The notes below the pieces were generated by a model. That model was not told where the DNA came from, did no database searches, and saw only the letters and a list, made by a program, of their open reading frames with translations. 64,000 nucleotides of DNA. Source: Bacteroidota bacterium (GTDB lineage: Bacteria; Bacteroidota; Bacteroidia; Bacteroidales; VadinHA17). The translations under genes were made by a program, and so were the position numbers. Positions within the stretch are counted from its first letter, which is position 1. Each line of letters begins with the position of its first letter. Location of the stretch: NCBI GenBank assembly GCA_029547705.1, contig JAKPOU010000035.1, positions 1-64,000 of the forward strand, read 5' to 3'. This document shows, piece by piece, positions 9,049 through 18,191 of this stretch.

Positions 9049-11178
9049 TTATAATGTTATATTTTCAAGAATCAACCCTTTATTGGTGTTTCTGTAAGAA
9101 TATCTATATCTTTTCCCATCCTTACTAAAAGAAATATTAAAATTTCCTTTATTATCTAAATTTTTATTAATTGATTTGAAGATATGAAGTGCCTCATTAT
9201 CATCCTTTACAGGTAAAATTATGGTAGCAATAATAGTATTATCCGTGGTTGCTTTTAGATTAGTCCCAAAATATTCCAGCCAAGTGAAGGGTCTAGTGGC
9301 ATTTACTGGCGCACTTGCATGCCTACCTTCAATTATTTCGTATTTCTGGTTAACCACAGGTATCAATGCCATCTTGCCTGATTTACCGTTTAATAATACA
9401 TAATTATCCTTTACATTCTTATCGACACCCGGATGAAAACGGACCTCTATTTCAGCTCCTGGAGTTGTTTTTACTTCATCTACCACTATAGTAACAACTG
9501 GTTTTTCAAGTGTAACATGTCTTCGCCACCCTTTCATCTCAACTCCTGGATAAGCATTAGTAGGATCCATAATTACATAATCTCTTTGTTTACTAGAATG
9601 AAATTCTAAAACTTCTCCTCCGATGTTAAAATTATAAGGTTGTTTGCGCATTTTGCCTGGTAACTGTTTTTCTCCATTAACAAAAACAACATTGTGCCCC
9701 ACGCTTGAAGCTTGAGGATAATCCCAGCGGGCATCGTCAAAATATTTTTCATCATAAGAGCCGCTTCCAAGGTCTGTTATGAAATAATCGCCTTGCCAGT
9801 GAACTACAAAATGGCCAATATCAAGATGTCCGTGGTGTGGGTCATCATTTTTACCAGCTTTTCCGGCAACTAAAACTTTATTGGGATCTTTGAAATCACT
9901 TCGCATAACCCACCAATCTATTGTTCGAAAATGTATGGATGTTTTATTAGGAGCTACCGGAGTTATTGCCGGTTTGGGCCATATAATGTCCCACATATCG
10001 GTACCATTCTTATAAAATTCATTTCGATACCATACAGCCAGGCCACTTTCAGTTTCCATGGCTAATTTGTTGATCAGCCAGGATGCACCAATGATATTTC
10101 CACCTCCTGAATCCTCAAAATTCAATGATCGTTTCCCTTCAACTGAAATGTACAGAGGAAATGTAACAGGATTATTTTTAAGTCTTTCATTTTCAAACAG
10201 ATTATATTTTCCGTCTGTCAGTCTTTTTAAAGCATCTGCAAAAAAAACTGCAGTATGCACTCCATAATTCCAGTATCCACCACCTTCTTGCCAGCCTCCA
10301 TCAATACCTAATTCATTAAGCATTTTGTTAATCCGGTTATATGACTCACTTACTACATCTGTTAAATGAGGATCTTCGGTAAGTAATGCCAAACCTGCTA
10401 AACCAACACCTGAATTACATACACCGCACCAGTTACATCTGTAAGCTGTTGCCCACCAATGATATTCATAGTTTCCTCTCACACGTGTTATGACTTTTTC
10501 AAGTAGTGCTCCACGAATACGATCTCGCTGAGCGGGGGTAAGGGCTTGGTAAAGCCAATCATAAACTGTTGCCATGATCCTGCCTGAATCTCCATTAACA
10601 TGATCAAAGCTGAAATTAACCTGATCGTCAGAAACATTATATGGCATAATACGACTATAAATAATAGGAAATTCATGAGCGCGTACTGTCCAAGTTGTAA
10701 AATCACAAAAAGCATCAGCAAATTCAAATGCTTTATCAGCATATTTTTGCTCTCCTGTAATTTGATACATGAATGCTAATTTTAAGGCATTGTTGCGATT
10801 AGCATACATAACACGGTCATAGTTTCCATCTCGATCATATTCAGTCCAGCCGGCTCGAGTGTTTTTGCCCTGTATAGGAATATTTCTATCAACTGGCATA
10901 TGTAATAATACATTACTTTCAGCCGTAAAACGATTCATTATATCACGGCATTCCGGGCTGCTTTTAATTCGTGCTAGAATTGCAACTTTGTCCGATTCGG
11001 AAAAATGGAGATAGGGATGTTGTAGCTTATTCTTATTTAAGGCCTTGTCAACATCGTTTTTAGTAAGATCTGTAATTCCCAATAAAGGGAAAATTGCTAT
11101 TAAAGATAAAATAATTGTGAATAATTTTTTCATAGATATATTCGGGTTAAGGTTAAAAAAGTTAGATAATCTTATCAA
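9049..11178 (-). CDS. Heparinase II/III-family polysaccharide lyase
   Basis: DPHHGHLDIGHFVVHWQGDYFITDLGSGSYDEKYFDDARWDYPQASSVGHNVVFVNG; alpha-toroid N-terminal region GGWQEGGGYWNYGVH. The mature start is probably the internal MKKLFTIILSLIA. Confidence 0.85.
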   Translation of the reverse strand: MIRLSNFFNLNPNISMKKLFTIILSLIAIFPLLGITDLTKNDVDKALNKNKLQHPYLHFSESDKVAILARIKSSPECRDIMNRFTAESNVLLHMPVDRNIPIQGKNTRAGWTEYDRDGNYDRVMYANRNNALKLAFMYQITGEQKYADKAFEFADAFCDFTTWTVRAHEFPIIYSRIMPYNVSDDQVNFSFDHVNGDSGRIMATVYDWLYQALTPAQRDRIRGALLEKVITRVRGNYEYHWWATAYRCNWCGVCNSGVGLAGLALLTEDPHLTDVVSESYNRINKMLNELGIDGGWQEGGGYWNYGVHTAVFFADALKRLTDGKYNLFENERLKNNPVTFPLYISVEGKRSLNFEDSGGGNIIGASWLINKLAMETESGLAVWYRNEFYKNGTDMWDIIWPKPAITPVAPNKTSIHFRTIDWWVMRSDFKDPNKVLVAGKAGKNDDPHHGHLDIGHFVVHWQGDYFITDLGSGSYDEKYFDDARWDYPQASSVGHNVVFVNGEKQLPGKMRKQPYNFNIGGEVLEFHSSKQRDYVIMDPTNAYPGVEMKGWRRHVTLEKPVVTIVVDEVKTTPGAEIEVRFHPGVDKNVKDNYVLLNGKSGKMALIPVVNQKYEIIEGRHASAPVNATRPFTWLEYFGTNLKATTDNTIIATIILPVKDDNEALHIFKSINKNLDNKGNFNISFSKDGKRYRYSYRNTNKGLILENITL

Positions 11179-11995
11179 AAATAAAAATATTTATTAAATT
11201 TACAAAAGGATTGATTGGTTTTTTAAACACTCTCAAAAGTATAGTTTTGAATGTTTATAATACCATTAAACATTAATTATTTGAAATTTTAAATTTTCTC
11301 GAACAAGGATAAATTCCCCAAATATCAAAAATTGTTTGACAGAAAACGTATTATGATTTATTGAATTTATCTTGAGATGGCTGCAAGGCCGGATGATATC
11401 TCTGAAATTAAAAATCTGTCATCCGTTCATTATAGCCTTACGGAAATCGAAACGGATCCTAAATTTGCTAAAACAGTATATAGTTAAACAATTTTATCTC
11501 AACTGTCAGATGAAGTCTTAACTATTACAATTAACATCAAAAGTGGTTTATCAGTTAATTGCAACTTCTACCTTCAGTATTAATAGAAAGCCCTATTGTT
11601 ACAACGAATTGAGAAATGGTTAAACAGTCAGAACATTTCATAGTTGAAGATTTGTGGCATGATGGACTTTAATCTTTACTTCAAAATAAATCTTACCCAT
11701 TTAAAAAGTTAACATCATTTAAAAAATGGAACATTAATAATTCTTCTCAGTATGGTATATTTGCCAATAGAATTAGAGGTAGGGATTTCTAATTAAAGAA
11801 ATAATACCTTAATAAACATATTATAGTTCCAGATCAGTAAGGTCATTTATTATCTTTTTGATATATTAACTGAAAATTAACCGGCTTCCATAAATAACAG
11901 GAGATAATAATTGAAATACTAGCCTTATAATGGGTTAATTTAATTTTCTAAAAATTCATATATTGCAAATATTCTAAATTAATTAATTATTTATT

Positions 11996-12832
11996 ATGAA
12001 AACGGAAATGAGATATGCGGGGCATCCGGATGATGTCCGGCACTATGACACAACGAGAATCAGAAAGGAATTTCTTATAGAAAAACTATTTATCAGCGAT
12101 GAGATTTTCTTTGTTTATTCCATGTACGACCGGTATATGGTAGGTGGCGCCATGCCAGTCACAAAAGCACTTAAGCTTGAAGCCACCGACGATCTCAAGG
12201 CTCCTGATTTCCTGACCCGCAGGGAAATGGGCATTATCAATACCGGTGGGCCTGCGATTGTTGAGACAGCAGAGGCCAGGTATGAACTGGATTATAAAGA
12301 AGCCCTTTACCTGGGTCAGGGAACCAGGAACGTGGTGTTCAGCTCCACTGACCCGGACAATCCTGCAAAACTGTACATTAATTCAGCTCCTGCCCATCAT
12401 CCTTATCCCTGCAGGAAAGTTACAAAAAAGGATGCTGAGGTAAATGTACTGGGAAGCTCAGAATCGTCAAACCACCGTACAGTGAATAAATTACTTGTTA
12501 ACAGTGTTCTGCCTACATGTCAGCTTCAGATGGGAATGACGGAGCTCAGCCCGGGCAGTGTGTGGAATACAATGCCTGTACATACGCATGGCAGAAGGAT
12601 GGAAGCATACTTCTATTTCGAGGTTCCGGAGAGGCAGGCAGTCTGTCATTTTATGGGTGATCCCGATGAAACCCGGCATATCTGGATGGTGAACAACCAG
12701 GCGGTCCTTTCGCCTTCATGGAGCATACACAGTGCAGCAGGCACATCAGGATATACCTTTATATGGGGAATGGCCGGCGAAAACCTCGATTACGGTGACA
12801 TGGACGTTCGCTATCCTGATACCCTCAAATAA
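11996..12832 (+). CDS. kduI: 5-dehydro-4-deoxy-D-glucuronate isomerase
   Basis: MRYAGHPDDVRHYDTTRIRKEFLIEKLF, VYSMYDRYMVGGAMP, NTMPVHTHGRRMEAYFYFE, HSAAGTSGYTFIWGMAGENLDYGDMD. Confidence 0.97.
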   Translation: MKTEMRYAGHPDDVRHYDTTRIRKEFLIEKLFISDEIFFVYSMYDRYMVGGAMPVTKALKLEATDDLKAPDFLTRREMGIINTGGPAIVETAEARYELDYKEALYLGQGTRNVVFSSTDPDNPAKLYINSAPAHHPYPCRKVTKKDAEVNVLGSSESSNHRTVNKLLVNSVLPTCQLQMGMTELSPGSVWNTMPVHTHGRRMEAYFYFEVPERQAVCHFMGDPDETRHIWMVNNQAVLSPSWSIHSAAGTSGYTFIWGMAGENLDYGDMDVRYPDTLK

Positions 12833-12844
12833 CACGAATACACG

Positions 12845-12916
12845 GTGCAGGTCATTAATTTTTGCAGCAGTATTTTTTTTGTGTCTGCCAATAATTCCGG
12901 AACCTGCACTTTTTTA
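12845..12916 (+). promoter_or_regulatory. Inverted repeat with T-tract between kduI and kduD; possible long-loop terminator or structured leader
   Basis: GTGCAGGT (12845-12852) and ACCTGCAC (12902-12909), followed by TTTTTTT. Confidence 0.35.
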
Positions 12917-12940
12917 ATTATTTTAAATTGAATAAGTCTA

Positions 12941-13750
12941 TTGAAAATGAAAGACCCAGGAAAACTTTTTGATCTGACCGGGAAAGTGGCCCTTGTTACC
13001 GGCGGCACCCATGGAATAGGGCTTGCAACAGGTATGCTGCTGGCCAGGGCGGGAGCTAAATTATGTGTGAATGATATCCAGGAGGACAAACTGGCTTTAT
13101 GCCACAATGCCTACGGGAAAGAAGGACTTGATGTTTACACTTTTAATTTCGATGTAACTGATGAAAAACAAGTGGACCGCGGTATAAGTGAAATTGAAAA
13201 GACTGCGGGAAGCATTGATATACTTGTAAACAATGCCGGTATTATAAAGCGCATTCCCATTCTGAACATGTCTGTTGAGGAATTCAGGGAAGTGATCGAT
13301 GTTGACCTTGTGGCTCCCATGATAGTGGCAAAGAGAGTTGTTCCCGGCATGATTGAAAAAAGATCGGGGAAAATAATCAACATGTGCTCCATGATGAGTG
13401 TCTACGGGAGAAATACCGTATCAGCATATGCTTCGGCAAAAGGCGGCCTGACCCTCCTGACCAGGAGCATGACATGCGAATGGGCGAAATACAACATCCA
13501 GGCAAACGGTATCGGTCCGGGATACATTGCCACTGCCCAGACAGCACCTATCAGGGAGGACGGCCATCCTTTCAATGAACTGGTAATGACAAGAACCCCC
13601 GCGGGCAGATGGGGCAGGCCGGAAGATGTGGCAAATGCAGCATTGTTCCTGGCTTCTGAAGCCAGTGATTTTGTTAACGGACATATTCTGTTCGTTGACG
13701 GCGGCATACTGGCAAACTTTGGTTATGTGAAAGGTGAAAATGAAATCTGA
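12941..13750 (+). CDS. kduD: SDR-family 2-dehydro-3-deoxy-D-gluconate 5-dehydrogenase
   Basis: FDLTGKVALVTGGTHGIGLATG, NNAGIIKR, YASAKGGL; adjacent to kduI. Confidence 0.88.
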   Translation: MKMKDPGKLFDLTGKVALVTGGTHGIGLATGMLLARAGAKLCVNDIQEDKLALCHNAYGKEGLDVYTFNFDVTDEKQVDRGISEIEKTAGSIDILVNNAGIIKRIPILNMSVEEFREVIDVDLVAPMIVAKRVVPGMIEKRSGKIINMCSMMSVYGRNTVSAYASAKGGLTLLTRSMTCEWAKYNIQANGIGPGYIATAQTAPIREDGHPFNELVMTRTPAGRWGRPEDVANAALFLASEASDFVNGHILFVDGGILANFGYVKGENEI

Positions 13751-13844
13751 TTCTGCCTGCTGTCCTGTTGGGGATTTGAGGTTCATTTTAATTGTAAATG
13801 CATGATAATTCCGAATTTTAACTATAAACCAAAATATTGCTGTC

Positions 13845-15218
13845 ATGAGTGAAAAGAATAATTATTCTCGGCGCAAATTTGTGAAACAAAACACAATTGC
13901 AGGAGTAGGGGCTGCTGTCGCAATGAGTGTGACTCCTTCCGTTTTCGCAGGATGTGCCGCAGACACCGGTATTCCGGCAATTCTGGGCGGAACGAAAATA
14001 AGGACAGGGGAATGGCCTTCCTGGCCCTTATGGGATCCGGCTGCCGATGAAGAGCAGGTGATCCGTGTTCTTCGGAGCGGGGTATGGTCACGTGCTGAAA
14101 TGGTGACCAGGTTTGAGGAAACATGGGCAGAACTGATCGGGTCCAGGCGATGTCTGGCAGTTGTAAACGGTACAAATGCCCTGATTACCGCACTGGCACA
14201 GTCAGATATAGGAGGCGGGGATGAAGTCATCGTTCCTCCGTATACATTCATTGCAACGGTTATAGCAGTGCTTCAGACAGGGGCAATGCCTGTATTTGTT
14301 GATACCGATCCGGAAACCTTCCAGATTGATGTCAATAAAATAGAGGAAAAAATCACTCCGAGAACCAGGGCCATTCTGCCTGTACACATTCTCGGCCTGC
14401 CTGCTGACATGAAAAGAATCATGACTATTGCCAGAAAGCACAATCTTGTGGTAATAGAAGATGCCTGCCAGGCGTGGCTGGCTGAAATTGACCGCAGGAA
14501 GGTCGGTACATTCGGAAAAGCCGGCTGTTTCAGTTTCCAGAATTCAAAAAATATTCCCATTGGAGAAGGAGGAGCCATTGTAAGCGATGATGATGAATTC
14601 ATGGACCGCTGTTATTCCTACCATAATTACGGCAATCCATACGGCTCACATGTAGGTACCATAAGTTCAGGAACCCTTATTGCCGGCACAAAACAGAGAC
14701 TGACGGAATATCAGGCAGCCATAGGACTGGCACAGCTGCAACGCCTGGAGGAACAAACCGAAAAAAGAAACAGAAATGCAGCATACCTGAGATCTGAAAT
14801 CAGAAGGATTCCCGGTATCCTGCCGTATAAACTTACGCCCGGTGTCACCAGATGCGCTTTTCATCTTTTCCCTTTCCGTTACAGGAAAGAAGAATTCAGC
14901 GGTCTTTCCAGGGAGCAGTTCCTCAAAGCCCTCGATGCAGAAGGTATACCTGCAATGAGCGGATATACGCCCCTGAACAAAATGCCCTATATGAAAAATG
15001 TGCTGGAATCAAAAAATTTCAGACTGATGTATACGCCTGAAATGCTTGATTATGACAAGTATATGGATAACAATCAATGCCCGGAAAATGACCGGCTGTG
15101 TGAGGAGGCTGTATGGCTTTTCCATCCCTTACTCCTTGCAGAGAAAAAGGATATGGATGATATTGCTGATGCAATCTGGAGAATTTCCAGAAATGCGGAT
15201 AAAATTAAAAATCTCTGA
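13845..15218 (+). CDS. DegT/DnrJ/EryC1/StrS-family PLP aminotransferase with Tat-type leader
   Basis: SRRKFVKQ Tat motif; GTNALITALAQSDIGGGDEVIVPPYTFIAT, VIEDACQAW, SFQNSKNIPIGEGG (PLP lysine context). Confidence 0.9.
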   Translation: MSEKNNYSRRKFVKQNTIAGVGAAVAMSVTPSVFAGCAADTGIPAILGGTKIRTGEWPSWPLWDPAADEEQVIRVLRSGVWSRAEMVTRFEETWAELIGSRRCLAVVNGTNALITALAQSDIGGGDEVIVPPYTFIATVIAVLQTGAMPVFVDTDPETFQIDVNKIEEKITPRTRAILPVHILGLPADMKRIMTIARKHNLVVIEDACQAWLAEIDRRKVGTFGKAGCFSFQNSKNIPIGEGGAIVSDDDEFMDRCYSYHNYGNPYGSHVGTISSGTLIAGTKQRLTEYQAAIGLAQLQRLEEQTEKRNRNAAYLRSEIRRIPGILPYKLTPGVTRCAFHLFPFRYRKEEFSGLSREQFLKALDAEGIPAMSGYTPLNKMPYMKNVLESKNFRLMYTPEMLDYDKYMDNNQCPENDRLCEEAVWLFHPLLLAEKKDMDDIADAIWRISRNADKIKNL

Positions 15219-15242
15219 ATCAACAATATAATTTCACAAATA

Positions 15243-16622
15243 ATGACAAGAAAACTCCTGATCATCCTGTGCCTGTCTGCTGCCATTGCCGGATGCCGGA
15301 ATGAAACAAGGGAAAATCCTGCATCCCTTCCTGTATCAACACCTGATGCAAGGATAAATGCAACGGTCTATGATTCCGGCTTTGAGCATTCGCATGACAC
15401 GTACAACGGATTGTCTTCTGCAAGCGACGGAAAAATATACTATGTCCTCTGCTCCGAACTGATGGATGTGGCCGGACAGTTTTACTGCCTTGATCCTGAA
15501 ACGGGGGAGATTGAACATCTGGGTGATCTGACCGAATTATGCGGCGAGAAGGATATGAAGGTTGTAGCCCAGGGGAAATGCCATACCAATTTCCATGAGA
15601 TGCAGGGGAAGCTGTATTTTTCCACCCATCTGGGATACTACAGCATTATTGACGGAATGGAAAAGCCGGGTATTCCGGAAAAGGGCTATGGCCCGTACAG
15701 GGGAGGTCATCTTCTGGCTCTTGACCTGAAAACGAGAAAAACCGAGGATCTGGGTATAGCTCCCGATAAGTGCGGGATACTGACAATGGGCATGGATACG
15801 GTCCGCGGACTGATATACGGACTTACGTGGCCGCTGGGAAATCTATTCAGGTATAATGTGTTCTCGCGTGAAATGGAAGATCTTGGTCCCTTCACGGGCA
15901 GAGGCGAAGCAGGCAAAGGACAGGAATACAGGGTTATCTGCCGTTCTTTCGCGGTTAATCATGATGACGGTTCCGTCTATCTGACCAATGCCGAAGGCGA
16001 TATAAAAAGGCTGAGACCGGGACAAAATGGAGTGGAAACCATAGCAGAAGAGGATATGAGGAAGGACTATTTCGGTACATATGAGATTTTTACTTCAGGC
16101 AGCATGGCATATAACTGGCGCCAGGTGTTCTGGCATGAACCGGAAAAAAAGATTTACGGCGTTCATGGCAATTCCGGATATCTTTTCAGATTTGATCCGG
16201 AAATCCCGGAGATGGAGGTGCTGGAAAGAATTACTTCAATTCCGTCAAAACGTACCGGAATGGGAGATCAGTTCAGCTACGGCTATCTGGGTTTCAAACC
16301 CGGGCCGGACGGGCATACAATCTACTATCTTACCGGAGCTCCCGTCTATATTGAAGGGAAACGTGTAAGGGGAGCGGCAACAACATCCAGGGGAGAGGCA
16401 AAAGGCCTGGAAGACCTTCACCTGATAACCTATGACATTAACAATGGTCTGTATCTTGATCACGGGGCTGTTTTTTATCCCGACGGACAAAGACCCCTTT
16501 ACGTTAATTCAATCGCCATAGGAAATGACGGTACTGTATACAGCATGGGCAGGATCAACAGGAACGGGAAAACCGTAACAGACCTGTTCAGTATTCCGGA
16601 TCCTTTCAAAAAGTATGATTAA
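15243..16622 (+). CDS. Lipoprotein, predicted beta-propeller-like
   Basis: Lipobox-like AAIAGC leader; repeated blade-like motifs (GKIYYVL, GQFYCLDPETGEIEHLGD, GHLLALDLKTRKTEDLG, GLIYGLTWPLGNLFRYN). Confidence 0.65.
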   Translation: MTRKLLIILCLSAAIAGCRNETRENPASLPVSTPDARINATVYDSGFEHSHDTYNGLSSASDGKIYYVLCSELMDVAGQFYCLDPETGEIEHLGDLTELCGEKDMKVVAQGKCHTNFHEMQGKLYFSTHLGYYSIIDGMEKPGIPEKGYGPYRGGHLLALDLKTRKTEDLGIAPDKCGILTMGMDTVRGLIYGLTWPLGNLFRYNVFSREMEDLGPFTGRGEAGKGQEYRVICRSFAVNHDDGSVYLTNAEGDIKRLRPGQNGVETIAEEDMRKDYFGTYEIFTSGSMAYNWRQVFWHEPEKKIYGVHGNSGYLFRFDPEIPEMEVLERITSIPSKRTGMGDQFSYGYLGFKPGPDGHTIYYLTGAPVYIEGKRVRGAATTSRGEAKGLEDLHLITYDINNGLYLDHGAVFYPDGQRPLYVNSIAIGNDGTVYSMGRINRNGKTVTDLFSIPDPFKKYD

Positions 16623-16832
16623 TTTCATATACGACTGAAAAACAGACTTGTATTTATTGTGATTATTTTGAACCGGACGATAATAACTTCCATCTGAAAA
16701 ATCGTTCCATGACATATCCGGGAAAATCATTTTTTAAGATTCTGGTGGTATATTATTTCAATATCGGGGATGGGAGCAGACATATTGCAGGAACAATTCT
16801 GGAAATTGAATAGTAATAAAACAAAATGAAAC

Positions 16833-18173
16833 ATGAGGAGACGAAAATTTATTTCTGCTGCACTTACAGGTTCGGCAGGACTGGCTGTTGGTGCCGGCGG
16901 CCTGCTGATGTCATCCTGTAAGGGAGCAAATGACAGGGTGGTTCTGGCTCTGATTGGTGCCGGTGGCAGGGGGCTGTCAACCATATCGGCATGTTGCAGG
17001 GAAAATGATGGTGTGGAGATCAAAACCATCTGTGATGTAAATGATCTTAATTCAGCCAGGGCTGCTGCTGAAATCGAAAAACAATTCGGCTACAGACCGC
17101 AGACAGTCAGGTATATGAATGAGATTTTTGCCGACCGGGATATAGATGCAGTATATATTTCCACGCCCGACCACTGGCATGCACTTGCAACAATCAGAGC
17201 CTGCCAGGCCGGTAAGGATGTATATGTTGAAAAGAGCCCGAGTCACTCAATCCGGGAAGGCAGAAAAATGGCAGAGGCAGCCGCAAAGTACCGGCGGATA
17301 GTCCAGGTGGGATTCCAGAACCGGAGTGCCGGCTATAATCATGAAGCCAGGGAATATATCAGCAGCGGCAGGCTCGGACAGGTCGTGCATATCCGTATCT
17401 ATAACCTGCTTCCTGCGGGGAGATGGATTCCCATACCCGAAGAGGCTGTTCCTCCGACACTGGACTGGAATGAATGGATTGGCCCGGCCCCGTTCCGGCC
17501 ATATTCTCCTGCATTGCTAAAGGGCTGGGTTTACTTCTACGATTATTGCCCCGGATTCCTTGACGATGCAGTTCACCAGTTCGATCTGAGCCGTATGGTA
17601 ATGGGTGATCCCGGTCATCCCCAATCGGTTTATGGCTGGGGCGGCAAGCATGTCTGGAATTCTGAACAACAGGCACCCGAAGTGCAGTCAGTAACCTTTG
17701 ATTATGATAAATATACCCTGACCTGCGAAAGCGGCAACGTTACCGCATACATGTCAAAAACGCCGGATGATATCAGGATGGATCCGTCGCGTTTTCCTGA
17801 ATGGAGAACCAATGCTGACAGAATAGAAATTTACGGAACATCGGGTGTGATGTTTCTTGGACGGCAGGGCGGAGGCTGGCAGGTTTACGGACCAAAGGAA
17901 GAGATAGTTGCACAATCGGGCGGGATTCATTCCGACAGGGAGCATCAGATTAATTTCATAGAATGCGTCAGAAAGCGGAAACAGCCAAACAGTACTGTTG
18001 TTCAGGGCCATATGAGTGCTACACTTGCACATATGGCAAATATTGCATACCGTTGCGGCAACAGGCAGTTGCTCTTCGATGCCGGAAATGAACGGTTCAT
18101 AGACAATGAAGAAGCAAACAGGCTTCTGAAGGGCAGTTACCGTGAGAATTATATCGTTCCGGAAAAGGTTTAA
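16833..18173 (+). CDS. Gfo/Idh/MocA-family oxidoreductase with Tat-like leader
   Basis: RRRKFISAALTGSAGLAVGAGG leader; VVLALIGAGGRG Rossmann motif; STPDHWHALATIRACQAGKDVYVEKS. Confidence 0.92.
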   Translation: MRRRKFISAALTGSAGLAVGAGGLLMSSCKGANDRVVLALIGAGGRGLSTISACCRENDGVEIKTICDVNDLNSARAAAEIEKQFGYRPQTVRYMNEIFADRDIDAVYISTPDHWHALATIRACQAGKDVYVEKSPSHSIREGRKMAEAAAKYRRIVQVGFQNRSAGYNHEAREYISSGRLGQVVHIRIYNLLPAGRWIPIPEEAVPPTLDWNEWIGPAPFRPYSPALLKGWVYFYDYCPGFLDDAVHQFDLSRMVMGDPGHPQSVYGWGGKHVWNSEQQAPEVQSVTFDYDKYTLTCESGNVTAYMSKTPDDIRMDPSRFPEWRTNADRIEIYGTSGVMFLGRQGGGWQVYGPKEEIVAQSGGIHSDREHQINFIECVRKRKQPNSTVVQGHMSATLAHMANIAYRCGNRQLLFDAGNERFIDNEEANRLLKGSYRENYIVPEKV

Positions 18174-18191
18174 CTTGAAAATGCGAAAGAA

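Noticed and set aside
13135-15286. Multiple antisense ORFs across kduD and the DegT gene (13402..13707, 13421..13846, 13843..14175, 13862..14251, 14273..14602)
   Set aside because: They overlap well-supported genes and have low-complexity, non-family translations.
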